Made by a program: the position numbers and the translations under genes. DNA of 64,000 bases from Clostridia bacterium (GTDB lineage: Bacteria; Bacillota; Clostridia; Christensenellales; Aristaeellaceae). Under the pieces are notes generated by a model. It had not been told where the DNA came from, made no database searches, and saw nothing but the letters and a program-made list of their open reading frames with translations. Each line of letters begins with the position of its first letter. The first letter of the stretch is position 1. The stretch is taken from assembly GCA_017429265.1 (NCBI GenBank), contig JAFRPG010000058.1, positions 62,001 through 126,000 on the forward strand, read 5' to 3'. Positions 42,279 through 51,360 of this stretch are shown here, piece by piece.

Positions 42279-43256
42279 TCAGTAATGTCGTGATTCAGCC
42301 GGATTTTGATAATCCTGCATCAGGTGATCGGGAACGCAGGCGACGAGTTCTTCAACTGTCCAAAGTGATTCGCCTTTGGAGATTTCCCGGAGACGCACAG
42401 GCGCGGAATACACGTCCACCTTCCCGGATGCAGTAACGGAAAACACTTGGGCTGTGTATTGCTTGCCCTGATCAGTGCACAGATAAGCCAGGAAAGGCGC
42501 GAGGCCTTCGCTGTCTGCATGATTGGCATCAATCTCCGCCTTCTTTTCCGCTGACATGGTCACTTCCTTGCCCATGGCTTCAGAGAGCGTTTTCAGCGTC
42601 TTGGCAAAGCCTGCCACATGGCCGGGCGAAGCGCCCTGGGGACAGAAAGCATTGCAGTTGATTCCATGCCGCCAAAGCTCCATGGCCATGGCCTTGGTCA
42701 TGCCGACGATGCCGGCGTTGGCCGCGCTGTACACCGTGGCGTTGCCCAGGCCTACCCAAGCATCGGAGGCGCAATTCAGGATGGTACCGCCGCCTTGTTT
42801 GATCATATAGGGTACCGCATGCCGGCAGCAGTTGAAAGCTCCTTTCATCTTGACAGAGGTTTGGCGGTCATAATCTCTTTCTGTCAGGGAGAGCAAAGCG
42901 CCGGATTCCGTAATGGCGGCGTTGTTGACCACAATATCGATGCGGCCGTATTTTTCAACGATTTTCTCCATCATTTGACCGACGGCGTCATAATCTGCTA
43001 CATCGCAGAACATGGCTTCCGCCTGCCCGCCAAAGGCTCGGATCTCCTTGGCTGCAGTTTCGGCATCGCCCACCATGGAAAGCCAGGCCGCCTGTTCTTC
43101 CCTGGAAAGCTCCTGGGGAGGCTCCACGTTTTTCATGGGGCTGCGGTTGTTGGTGATCACAATGGCCCCTTCCCGGGCAAAATACATAGCGATTCCCTTG
43201 CCGATTCCCTGACCCGATCCGGTGACCAGCACAACCTTTCCTTTGAGCGCGTTCAT
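42279..43256 (-). CDS. Short-chain dehydrogenase/reductase with altered active site
   Basis: A 325-residue SDR: TGSGQGIGKGIA (cofactor), NNAA, catalytic Ser in LNCASDAW and Tyr in VYSAANAG. The usual YxxxK Lys is Asn (YSAAN), so standard catalysis is questionable. It has an insertion between strands 2 and 3 and a C-terminal extension of about 60 residues. In the operon it follows the SGNH hydrolase by 24 bp. It could oxidise or reduce a released sugar or aglycone. Confidence 0.8.
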   Translation of the reverse strand: MNALKGKVVLVTGSGQGIGKGIAMYFAREGAIVITNNRSPMKNVEPPQELSREEQAAWLSMVGDAETAAKEIRAFGGQAEAMFCDVADYDAVGQMMEKIVEKYGRIDIVVNNAAITESGALLSLTERDYDRQTSVKMKGAFNCCRHAVPYMIKQGGGTILNCASDAWVGLGNATVYSAANAGIVGMTKAMAMELWRHGINCNAFCPQGASPGHVAGFAKTLKTLSEAMGKEVTMSAEKKAEIDANHADSEGLAPFLAYLCTDQGKQYTAQVFSVTASGKVDVYSAPVRLREISKGESLWTVEELVACVPDHLMQDYQNPAESRHY

Positions 43257-43280
43257 AGATGACCCTTCCTTTCTGCTTGA

Positions 43281-43976
43281 TTACAAATACTTCTTCAAGC
43301 TTTCAAATACCGTCCGATAGGCAGCCGCGTCAAAATGAATGCCGTCCCGGGTATGTTCGGCTTTCAGGTTCCCGTTTTCATCCTTGAGGCCATCGTTCAC
43401 ATCGATATAATAGAAACCGAATTCATCCGCAAGGCCCTCCACCATTTTGTTGGCACGGGCAATGTTTTCATTGGTGCGCACCAGCATAGAAGAGTTGCCC
43501 TGTGCCAGGGGAACACTGCTATTCACAGGATAATAGGCCATCATATAAACGAGGGTGTCCGGCAGCTTGTCCCGGATGATTTCACAGATCCTGCGATAAT
43601 TGCCGGCAAGATGGGCAAACCAGTCTGCGCCATCCGGAAGGGGACGAAGATCGTTGGTACCGATGTTGATGAATAGCTTTGCCGGCCGCAGGTCCAGCAG
43701 CATTGGTTCAATGGCGGCCAGGAATTCATCCGTGGTATAGCCGCCTATGCCGCGGTTGTAGACAATGGGCAAGCCCTCGTTCAGACAGTATTCGGTGATG
43801 GGAAAGTACTCCATCAAGGAAGAACCGGTGAACAGCGTCCGTTCTTTTTGCACATAGGCGTTCTGCTGACGGTAATTGATCAGCTTACGTTCCTTTTCAT
43901 GGTTAAATCGCGTCGAGAGGGATTGCATGATTTCTTCCTTGACTTCCTGTTTGATCTGTTCGTAGTCCAAAGACAT
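43281..43976 (-). CDS. SGNH/GDSL-type esterase
   Basis: A 231-residue protein. The blocks are FTGSSLMEYFP (nucleophile Ser), NRGIGGYTTDEF (oxyanion Gly), NIGTNDLRP (oxyanion Asn) and HTRDGIHFD (Asp and His). It is a likely acetyl- or acyl-esterase on sugars. It lacks a signal peptide, so it acts on imported oligosaccharides. An N-terminal helical extension of about 45 residues (EQIKQEVKEEIMQSLSTRF) precedes the fold. It sits between GH43 and SDR genes in one operon. Confidence 0.85.
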   Translation of the reverse strand: MSLDYEQIKQEVKEEIMQSLSTRFNHEKERKLINYRQQNAYVQKERTLFTGSSLMEYFPITEYCLNEGLPIVYNRGIGGYTTDEFLAAIEPMLLDLRPAKLFINIGTNDLRPLPDGADWFAHLAGNYRRICEIIRDKLPDTLVYMMAYYPVNSSVPLAQGNSSMLVRTNENIARANKMVEGLADEFGFYYIDVNDGLKDENGNLKAEHTRDGIHFDAAAYRTVFESLKKYL

Positions 43977-43988
43977 AGTGCCCTCCTG

Positions 43989-45470
43989 TTATTCAAAAAT
44001 CAATTCTTTCAGTTCCAGCATTCCTATGCCCTGGAAGGAAAGATAAAGCGCCTCCTTGCCGGCTGCGTGCAAGGAGAGAGGAATCCTCGTCCATGCGTTT
44101 GCTGGTTGCAGCGAAACGATTCCCTGTGTTTTTTCATCGGTACGCACCTTCAGCACTCCCTCTGCTGTCCCCCGGCAAATCAGGTTCAGCGTGCAGGAGC
44201 CATTAAAGGAAAAGAATTTATAGCCTACCAGCGTCCTGTCTGTTATGCCTGAGAGAAAATGCTCCTCACCATCATGGGTGATGACAGGCATGGGATCCAT
44301 ATGATCATGTTGGCCAATATGTGGCATGTGGCCATTGGTCAGGCAGCAGCAAATGGAAGCGGGATAAGATCCCTTGGCGGCAAGCGGACCGCTATTTAAA
44401 CCGCAGGAGGTGATTTCCACCTGAGGAATCCGTCCGTCCGGCAGCACGTCAATTCTTTCCGCACAGCCCTGACGGCTGAAGGTATTGCGGTGTGTCTGCC
44501 GATGATAAAAGACATACCACTGTCCGCCAATTTGCTCTATGCTGCCGTGGTTGTTGCCGGTCATCATTATGCGGTCTTTTTCAATGCGCCCCTGATAGCC
44601 AATATCCCCGTTATCCACGATGACGCCGCCATAGACAAAATCCTTATCAGGATACTTGCTGACAGCGTAGCACAGCTCGTGCTGATGTTGGCTGGAATAG
44701 ATGAAATAATACACACCACCGATTTTGCGGATACTGCTGGCTTCGTGGAAAGCGTGGTTTTCAAAGCTGGTGCCCGCGGCGTCCAGCTGTCCAGGCACGA
44801 TGCGCCGGGGATGATGGCGGATGGTGAGCATATCGGCTTCCAGCTCCACCGTGTTGGCCCACATCATATGGGAAGGAACCTCACTGATTTCTTCATCCTT
44901 TTTGTCGAACAGCCGGATCAGCACGTTCCTTAGCATATCCTTTGGTACCCCGTCCCTGGGAATGCGTTCAGGCGGCACAAAGATCGATGTGCCATAATAC
45001 AGGCGGATGATGCCGTTATCGTTGATGACTGCCGGATCAAAGGTGATGTATTCGGTCATTGGGCTGCCGTCAGGATTGCGTACTGAGCCGTGATATTGAA
45101 AGGGGCCATCGGGATGATCGCTGACTGCCACGTGAATCGGCCCGGTATATAAGCCGCCTCCCGCCAGCGCGTAATACAGGTAATAGCGGCCGTCGTTCCC
45201 TTGTACACAGTCTGGGGCATACATGGCATAGCCGCGTGTTGGTGTCCAGTCCGGATCCTGCTTGGCGCTGTATGCGGTGCCCGGGCAGCTCCAATCGGAC
45301 AGATCATCCACTGGTGCCGACCAAACCTCATAATCAAGCACACAGAAATCGTTCCCGCCCTCCGCGTCATGGGAGCCGTAAACATACACCCGATCTCCGA
45401 ACACATGAGGCTCGCCGTCCGGGATATATACATTCAGAGGTAGATAGGGATTCACGGCTTGCTTTTTCAT
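43989..45470 (-). CDS. GH43 glycosidase with C-terminal beta domain
   Basis: A 493-residue protein with a five-bladed propeller typical of GH43. Candidate catalytic residues are Asp18 (YIPDGEPHVFGDRVYVYGS), Asp145 (TFDPAVIND) and Glu243 (HEASSIRKIGGVYYFIYS). The last 130 residues are beta-rich (GYKFFSFNGSCTLNLICRG), as in CBM6-like modules. Likely activity is arabinofuranosidase or xylosidase on imported oligosaccharides; there is no signal peptide. It follows the GH1 gene by 5 bp. Confidence 0.9.
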   Translation of the reverse strand: MKKQAVNPYLPLNVYIPDGEPHVFGDRVYVYGSHDAEGGNDFCVLDYEVWSAPVDDLSDWSCPGTAYSAKQDPDWTPTRGYAMYAPDCVQGNDGRYYLYYALAGGGLYTGPIHVAVSDHPDGPFQYHGSVRNPDGSPMTEYITFDPAVINDNGIIRLYYGTSIFVPPERIPRDGVPKDMLRNVLIRLFDKKDEEISEVPSHMMWANTVELEADMLTIRHHPRRIVPGQLDAAGTSFENHAFHEASSIRKIGGVYYFIYSSQHQHELCYAVSKYPDKDFVYGGVIVDNGDIGYQGRIEKDRIMMTGNNHGSIEQIGGQWYVFYHRQTHRNTFSRQGCAERIDVLPDGRIPQVEITSCGLNSGPLAAKGSYPASICCCLTNGHMPHIGQHDHMDPMPVITHDGEEHFLSGITDRTLVGYKFFSFNGSCTLNLICRGTAEGVLKVRTDEKTQGIVSLQPANAWTRIPLSLHAAGKEALYLSFQGIGMLELKELIFE

Positions 45471-45475
45471 AGCGA

Positions 45476-46735
45476 TTACCTCAATGTGCCCAGGAAGGAA
45501 AGGCTTGCCTTGGGCTGGCGCTGCTGCGTTTCACGGTTCACACCGACCAGGCCGAAGGTCATGGCGTAGCCTTTTTGCCATTCAAAGTTGTCCAGCAGAC
45601 TCCAGTAGAAATACCCTTTCACCGGCAGGCCGTCGGCGATGCAGTCCGCGACGCCTTGCGTCGCCGTGTCGATGAAGGCTGCCCTGCGGCTGTCGTCGGC
45701 TGTGGCAATGCCGTTTTCCGTCACGATCAGATCGCCATGGAAATCCTTTGCCACACGGCGCAGCACATGGGCCAGGCCTTCGGGATAGTATTCGTACTCC
45801 ATCTGTGTGATCTCCGCGCCGTCGGGCACGGGCAGGGATCCGTTGGGGCCGATGAGCGTGCGGGAATAGTTCTGTACGCCCAGGAAATCATCATCCGCCA
45901 TGACCGGCAGGTAATGGGAAAATTCCTGATCCCATTCCTCCACAGCCTTTGCCTCGCCGCCGGGGACGGCTTGCACGTCATGCAGACTGAGCGTCCAGCC
46001 CACTTTGATGTGAGGCGCCGCCTCCCGGATGGCTTTCCGGGCTGCAGCATGAGCCTGCATGACAATCTCATCGCCATGGGGTGTGCGGGGAGACACAAAG
46101 ACAGCAGGCCTGTCGGTTCCGAAGACAGCCATGTTTTCCTGCGCCAGCAGAGGATTGCCCTTCATCAGATCCTCGAGATTCACGCCTACCTGTACCTTGC
46201 CGGCCGCTACCATGGCCTGGAAGATCTGCTGCGCGACGACCGCGATCTGAATGCCCATATTGGCTTCATTGAGGGTGCAGATATACTGAAGCTCGCTGCC
46301 GTACTGCTCCGCGATATACCGGGCATACCGGGCAAAATCGGTAGGGGTGGTGTCGGCTTCCCAGCCGCCCTTGCGGATCAGCCAAACCGGGCTGGTGAAG
46401 TGGTGAAGGGTCACGATAGGCTCAAGGCCGTTATCCTTGCAGCAACGGATCACGTCCCGGTAGTGAGCCGTTTCCTTTTCGTCAAAAACGCCTTCCTCCG
46501 GTTCGATCCGCGCCCACTCGATGGAGAAACGGTAGGCGTTCAGTCCGGCCTTCGCCATCAGCGCAATATCCTCCGCAAAGCGGTTATAGTGGTCGCAGGC
46601 ATTGCCGCTGGGCTCAGTGAAGCTGGAATGAGCCATCTGCTCCTGGACCCAGTTGTCGCTGTTCGTGTTGTTGCCTTCCACCTGATGGGCCGCGGTGGCC
46701 GCGCCCAGCAGGAAATCCTTTTCAAACCGTGCCAT
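45476..46735 (-). CDS. GH1 beta-glycosidase
   Basis: A 419-residue protein with a (beta/alpha)8 barrel: FLLGAATAAHQVEG start, acid/base Glu157 in CTLNEAN (Ala replaces the usual Pro of TxNEP) and nucleophile Glu340 in IVTENGIA. YFYWSLLDNFEWQKGY is the substrate-aglycone block. It hydrolyses beta-glucosides or beta-galactosides released by the other enzymes. Cytoplasmic. It lies 17 bp after the GH3 gene. Confidence 0.95.
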   Translation of the reverse strand: MARFEKDFLLGAATAAHQVEGNNTNSDNWVQEQMAHSSFTEPSGNACDHYNRFAEDIALMAKAGLNAYRFSIEWARIEPEEGVFDEKETAHYRDVIRCCKDNGLEPIVTLHHFTSPVWLIRKGGWEADTTPTDFARYARYIAEQYGSELQYICTLNEANMGIQIAVVAQQIFQAMVAAGKVQVGVNLEDLMKGNPLLAQENMAVFGTDRPAVFVSPRTPHGDEIVMQAHAAARKAIREAAPHIKVGWTLSLHDVQAVPGGEAKAVEEWDQEFSHYLPVMADDDFLGVQNYSRTLIGPNGSLPVPDGAEITQMEYEYYPEGLAHVLRRVAKDFHGDLIVTENGIATADDSRRAAFIDTATQGVADCIADGLPVKGYFYWSLLDNFEWQKGYAMTFGLVGVNRETQQRQPKASLSFLGTLR

Positions 46736-46752
46736 GGCTCATTCCTCCTTCG

Positions 46753-48996
46753 TTACGCGTTCAGGGAAGCGATCAACTCTTTGAGCTGCTTGCGGGATAT
46801 GCGCCCGTAGCTCACCAGCGCGCCCAGCTGAATGCCCATCATCATTCCCTGCATCATGCGCTCGCTGCCTTCGCCCATGGTGTCGGTCTGATCCACGTGA
46901 CTCATGGCGGAGGAGCGCATCATATTCCCGATGATTTCCTTGCCCTTGGGGTGCTTGAGCAGTTGACCGATGGTGGTGTTCTCTGTGACAGTGAAGGGCA
47001 GCACCACCGTGCCTTCCACCCGGACGGACCGGCTTGCACGGATGTCCCGGCTGCTTTCGCCAATCTCGACTACAAATTCCCCGTTTTCCACAAAGAAATC
47101 GTGGCATTTGGGCTCCCAGTAGGCAAAGGCACGTTTGTCCAGTACAAAGGTCACGGTCTTCATTTCACCGGGCTGAAGCTCTGCTTTCTCAAAGGCCTTC
47201 AGCTCCCGGACCGGACGGCGCACGGTGCTTTCCGTGTCGCGCACATACAATTGCACAGCAGTCTTGCCGGCGACGGAACCGACATTCTTCACATCCACCG
47301 ATACGGTCAGGGTATCCTGGTCGGTCATTTTTTCTTTGTCCGTTCTCAGGTTGGAATACGCAAACCGGGTATAGCTCAGTCCGTGCCCAAAGCAGAAATT
47401 GACGGGCATTTCCTTTTTGTCATAATAGCGATAGCCCACATAGTTCCCTTCGGCATAGGTGACAATGCCTTCCTCGCCGGGGAAGTTGAGGTAGGAGGGA
47501 TTGTCCTGCAGACGGATGGGCCAGGTTTCGGCCAGATGGCCGCCGGGGTTCACCTTGCCATACAGCAGATCGACCGTGGCCGCGCCCACCTGTTCACCGC
47601 CCAGATACACGCACAGCACGGCAGGCACCTGCGCGAGCCAGGGCAGCTCCACCGGGGAACCGCCGTGCAGCACCACCACGGTGTTGGGATTCACCGCGGC
47701 CACAGCGGCGATCAGCTCGTTCTGGTTATCCGGCAGACGCATATGGTCCCGGTCCGCACCTTCGGTTTCAAAGGCGTCGGGCAGACCCGCGAAGATCACG
47801 GCGACCTCCGCTTTTTTCGCCATATCGATGGCTTCGTTCAGCAGCACTTCATCCGTGGTATCGCTGTGAGCGTCGTAGCCCCTGGCGTAGAGGACAGCAT
47901 CGCCCGCTGTTTCCAGAGCGCTGACGGCGTGGGGTACGTTGATGTGGCTGGAGCCCGCGCCCTGATACCGGGGCTTGTCGGCAAATTCTCCGATAAACGC
48001 TGCTTTTTGTTTCTCTTTCAGCGGCAGGAGACCGCCCTCGTTCTTCATCAGCACAGCGCATTCGCCCGCCAGCTTCCGGGCCAGCTTGCGGCATGCATCC
48101 CGGTCGATGCTCGCGTCGGGCCGGCGCTGTTCCACAGAATCCTTCACGAATTGCAGCAGACGCAGCACAGCCTTGTCCAGGTCAGCCTCGGAAAGGGTTC
48201 CGGACTGAACGGCTTCCACAATTTCCTCGCCGGTGGCGTTGGGACCGCCGGGCATTTCCAGATCCAAACCGGCGGCTGTGCCCTTGGCCCGGTCCTTGAT
48301 GGCACCCCAGTCGGTGACCACAAAGGCGTCGGATTTCCACTCATCCCGCAGGATGTCGGTGAGCAGCGCTTTGTTCTCGGCACAGAAGGTTCCGTTGATG
48401 GCGTTGTAGGCGCACATGAGGCTGCGGGTCTTGCCCTTTTTCACCACGGCCTCGAAAGCGGGGAGATAGATCTCCCGCAGGGTGCGCTCATCCAGATTGG
48501 AGGATCCGCTCATGCGCAGCGTCTCCTGATCGTTGCAGGCAAAATGCTTGGCGCAGGCGGCAATGCCCTGACCCTGCAGCGCCTGAACGTAGGCGGCGCC
48601 CATCTCACCCGCCAGATACGGGTCTTCCGAGAAGTACTCGAAGTTGCGGCCGCACAGGGGACTGCGCTTGATATTCAGGCCGGGTCCCAGGAGCATGGCC
48701 ACGTCTTCGGCCTGGCATTCCTGTCCCAGGGCATCGCCAAGCTGCCGCATCACATCCCGGTCAAAGGAGGAGGCCAGTGCCGCGGCGGTGGGGTAGCACA
48801 CGGTCTCAATGCTCTTGTTGATGCCCAGGTGGTCGCCCTCGCCCTCCTGCTTCCGCAGGCCGTGGGGGCCGTCGCACATCATGACGGAGGGCACGCCGAG
48901 GCGCTCAATGGACTTGGTGTGCCAGAAATCATGCCCGGAGCAGAAAGCGGCCTTTTCTTCCAGGGTCATTTGAGCCAGAATCTCATTCACATTCAT
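46753..48996 (-). CDS. GH3 beta-glucosidase/xylosidase
   Basis: A 747-residue protein with the GH3 two-domain core plus a fibronectin-like C-terminal domain. The nucleophile Asp229 is in VVTDWGA. The AKHFACNDQE (about 149-158) and GRNFEYFSEDPYLAG blocks are conserved. No signal peptide. The start is set at the second ATG, nine bases after AAAGGGGG, because the first ATG (49005) directly abuts that site. It follows the MATE gene closely. Confidence 0.95.
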   Translation of the reverse strand: MNVNEILAQMTLEEKAAFCSGHDFWHTKSIERLGVPSVMMCDGPHGLRKQEGEGDHLGINKSIETVCYPTAAALASSFDRDVMRQLGDALGQECQAEDVAMLLGPGLNIKRSPLCGRNFEYFSEDPYLAGEMGAAYVQALQGQGIAACAKHFACNDQETLRMSGSSNLDERTLREIYLPAFEAVVKKGKTRSLMCAYNAINGTFCAENKALLTDILRDEWKSDAFVVTDWGAIKDRAKGTAAGLDLEMPGGPNATGEEIVEAVQSGTLSEADLDKAVLRLLQFVKDSVEQRRPDASIDRDACRKLARKLAGECAVLMKNEGGLLPLKEKQKAAFIGEFADKPRYQGAGSSHINVPHAVSALETAGDAVLYARGYDAHSDTTDEVLLNEAIDMAKKAEVAVIFAGLPDAFETEGADRDHMRLPDNQNELIAAVAAVNPNTVVVLHGGSPVELPWLAQVPAVLCVYLGGEQVGAATVDLLYGKVNPGGHLAETWPIRLQDNPSYLNFPGEEGIVTYAEGNYVGYRYYDKKEMPVNFCFGHGLSYTRFAYSNLRTDKEKMTDQDTLTVSVDVKNVGSVAGKTAVQLYVRDTESTVRRPVRELKAFEKAELQPGEMKTVTFVLDKRAFAYWEPKCHDFFVENGEFVVEIGESSRDIRASRSVRVEGTVVLPFTVTENTTIGQLLKHPKGKEIIGNMMRSSAMSHVDQTDTMGEGSERMMQGMMMGIQLGALVSYGRISRKQLKELIASLNA

Positions 48997-49011
48997 GGTT
49001 TGCATCCCCCT

Positions 49012-50382
49012 TTACCATTCCTTTACGTCTTTCAGTTCCTTCCGATAATCCTTATAGCAGAAGATCAGCGCGGCCACGGCGGACAATACGGTGGTGACCG
49101 TGGCGGAATAGATGATGCCGTACATTTTGAACAGGGCGTTCATCAGGAAGAGCATGGGAATATAGATAATGCCCTTTTCCAGGAGGGACACGATGATTGC
49201 CTGCCGGGATTTTCCCGCTGCCTGGAGATAGGTGGTGCAGATTTGGTAGAACCCGAAGAAGGGACCGATGACGATGGACGCGAACAGGCAGACCCGGCCG
49301 ATCTCCAGCACATCGGGATTGTCCAGGAAGGCGTTGAGGAGCGGATCCCGGAAGATCAGGCAAAGGGCGGAGAGGACCGTCCCGGCGATCACCGCAAGGC
49401 CGGTGGTTTTTATCAGGATCTCCGTGAGCCGCTTGTGGTTCTTCGCGCTGTAATTGAAGGAGATGGCGGGCTGCATCCCCATGCACACGCCCATGACCGT
49501 CATGGAGATCAACTGGCCGATGCGGGCGGCGACGCTCTGCCCGGCCACGGCGATGGCGTCGTACTGCATCATCAGGTTGTTCGCGATCGTGCTGGATACG
49601 CTGCCCAGCACCGTGGCGGCGCTCATGGGCAGGCCCAGGCTGATCACTGTCCAGGCGACATCTTTCGCTAAGGAAAGATCCCGGGGCGAAACGGAGTAGA
49701 TCCTGCCCTTGGTGCGAAGGAAATATGCGTAGTAGCCAAGGCTGACCGCGTTGGCGATGACTGTGGCCACCGCGGCGCCCGATACCCCCATGGAGGGAAT
49801 CAGCAGCGGATCCAGTGCGATGTTCAGCACCGTGCCGATCATGTTGCCGATCATGGAATCGGTGGTGGAGCCGTCGGCCCGGATCAGGGCAGGCACCACG
49901 TTGGTCAGCATGATGACAGGCGCGCCGATCGCGATGACGCGCAGATACTCCGCGGTAAACTGTTCGGTATCTTTGTTGGCGCCGAGCAGCTTGCAAACAG
50001 GGTTCATCAGCGGGAGCACCACGGCCGTGAACACGACGCCGACCGCAATGGCTCCCCAGACGGCGAATGCGCTGATCTTTTTGATCCGGTCGTACTCGCC
50101 TCTGCCCAGAGCCAGGGAGATGGCGGTGCAGCCGCCATTGCCCAGCAGCACGCCGAGGCCGGACAGGATCGAAAACATGGGCGAAGCCAGCGTCACGGCG
50201 GCCACCTTATTGGGATCACCGGTCTGGCCGATGAAAAACACGTCCGCCATGTGATAGAGCACCATCACCAGCATGATCAGGATGGCGGGCAGGCAGAGCT
50301 TGCGAGCCAGGGTCCAGTAATTGCCGGACCGGAGCATATCCTCATTAGCTGTCTTGTTTGTCGGCTTCTCTTTCCTCGGCAT
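49012..50382 (-). CDS. MATE-family efflux/transport protein
   Basis: A 456-residue protein with twelve predicted membrane segments in two halves, MATE-type (FFIGQTGDPNKVAAVTLASP, GNGGCTAISLALGRGE, QPAISFNYSAKNHKR). It exports cationic or organic compounds, coupled to Na+ or H+. As the first gene of a glycan operon it may expel toxic aglycones such as phenolics. The start follows GAGGAG; the longer frame to 50526 crosses the promoter. Confidence 0.9.
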   Translation of the reverse strand: MPRKEKPTNKTANEDMLRSGNYWTLARKLCLPAILIMLVMVLYHMADVFFIGQTGDPNKVAAVTLASPMFSILSGLGVLLGNGGCTAISLALGRGEYDRIKKISAFAVWGAIAVGVVFTAVVLPLMNPVCKLLGANKDTEQFTAEYLRVIAIGAPVIMLTNVVPALIRADGSTTDSMIGNMIGTVLNIALDPLLIPSMGVSGAAVATVIANAVSLGYYAYFLRTKGRIYSVSPRDLSLAKDVAWTVISLGLPMSAATVLGSVSSTIANNLMMQYDAIAVAGQSVAARIGQLISMTVMGVCMGMQPAISFNYSAKNHKRLTEILIKTTGLAVIAGTVLSALCLIFRDPLLNAFLDNPDVLEIGRVCLFASIVIGPFFGFYQICTTYLQAAGKSRQAIIVSLLEKGIIYIPMLFLMNALFKMYGIIYSATVTTVLSAVAALIFCYKDYRKELKDVKEW

Positions 50383-50417
50383 ATGTTTTCTCCTCATTGT
50401 TTCCGGAATCGAAAATC

Positions 50418-50449
50418 TTCCCATTGTTCCCATTGAACAGTTCCTATTG
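50418..50449. promoter_or_regulatory. Triple direct repeat TTCCYATTG
   Basis: Three 9-mers: TTCCCATTG at 50418, TTCCCATTG at 50427 and TTCCTATTG at 50441. They overlap the -10 and transcription start of the leftward promoter, so they look like an operator array. Confidence 0.6.
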
Positions 50450-50474
50450 TATTCGGCTGCCTGGCCCGTGTCTT
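50446..50474 (-). promoter_or_regulatory. Promoter of the leftward glycan operon
   Basis: On the minus strand: AAGACA, a 17-nt spacer and TACAAT, about 65 bp before the MATE start codon. Confidence 0.55.
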
Positions 50475-50556
50475 TTTGATTTCCGACGCTTTCTCCCACA
50501 AATCCGACATGCCGGTCAAAGCGCACGACGATGTCGGTTTTCTGTCATTTCGGGTC

Positions 50557-50575
50557 GGAATTCGGGAAGAATTCC
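50557..50575. promoter_or_regulatory. Palindromic operator before YesL
   Basis: A perfect 7-bp inverted repeat GGAATTC/GAATTCC with a 5-nt centre. It overlaps the -35 position expected for the TACAAT -10 at 50590-50595. Confidence 0.5.
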
Positions 50576-50625
50576 ACAGGGCGGTCTGTTACAATTTCCC
50601 CGACAAACGCGGAGGAGGGATCGCG

Positions 50626-51339
50626 ATGCGAATGTTCAACCCGGACAGCAAATTCTCCCAGTTCATCTACTTGGCACTTGACTATATCAAGCTGGGACTT
50701 GTTTTCCTGCTGTTCTCCATCCCGGGGATCACCACCGGAGCCGCAGCGGCCGCCGTGATGACGGTAGGAATGCGCATTGAGCGGAAGGAAGCGCCGGTCA
50801 TCTTCCGGCCCTTCTGGCAGGCCTTTAAGGATAACTTTCGCCAAGGTACCGCGCTGACGCTGCTGTTCATGCTGGTTATCGCTTTCCTGGCCGCGGACTG
50901 GTATGTGCTCCTGCAGATGGAGGGGACGCTCCTGATCCGGCTCCTGACTGCTCTGGTCTTTTTGCTGGCGCTCCTGACCGCGTCCCTCATGCTCTGGGTT
51001 TTCCCGACGCTGGCGCGGTTCGAGCTGACCAACCGGCAGGTCATCCATAACGCCATGATCCATATGGCTTCCTGCTTTCCCAGGACACTGCTGGCCCTGT
51101 TTGCGGCGGTGGGCGGTTTCATCCTGGCAGCGATCTTTCCCCAGGTGATGCCCGTGATCACCTTCTTCGTACCGGCTTATGTGGTCTGGACCATGTCCAG
51201 GACCTGCGTAAAACGCTTCCGGAAGTTTGACGGCAGCGCTGAACGGGAGGAGGCGGAAGCGGCGCTGGAGAGAAAATACGAAGAGTCCCCGCATGAGGCG
51301 CGGAATATCGGGGCTGCGCAGCCGCTGCAGTTGAACTGA
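50626..51339 (+). CDS. YesL-like membrane protein (DUF624)
   Basis: A 237-residue protein with about five membrane segments. The start RMFNPDSKFSQFIYLALDYIKLGLVFLL followed by SIPGITTGAAAAAV is diagnostic of YesL/DUF624, proteins regularly found with carbohydrate ABC importers and GH genes in Firmicutes. Role unknown, perhaps assisting import. The C-terminal tail is acidic and cytoplasmic (EREEAEAALERKYEESPHE). The start follows GGAGGAGGG. It is the first gene of the rightward operon. Confidence 0.85.
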   Translation: MRMFNPDSKFSQFIYLALDYIKLGLVFLLFSIPGITTGAAAAAVMTVGMRIERKEAPVIFRPFWQAFKDNFRQGTALTLLFMLVIAFLAADWYVLLQMEGTLLIRLLTALVFLLALLTASLMLWVFPTLARFELTNRQVIHNAMIHMASCFPRTLLALFAAVGGFILAAIFPQVMPVITFFVPAYVVWTMSRTCVKRFRKFDGSAEREEAEAALERKYEESPHEARNIGAAQPLQLN

Positions 51340-51360
51340 TGAACAAGGGAGGCGCACCGC

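Noticed and set aside
46729..49671. Plus-strand open frame of 980 codons opposite GH3 and MATE
   Set aside because: Antisense to two certain genes; His/Gly/Gln-rich without family motifs.
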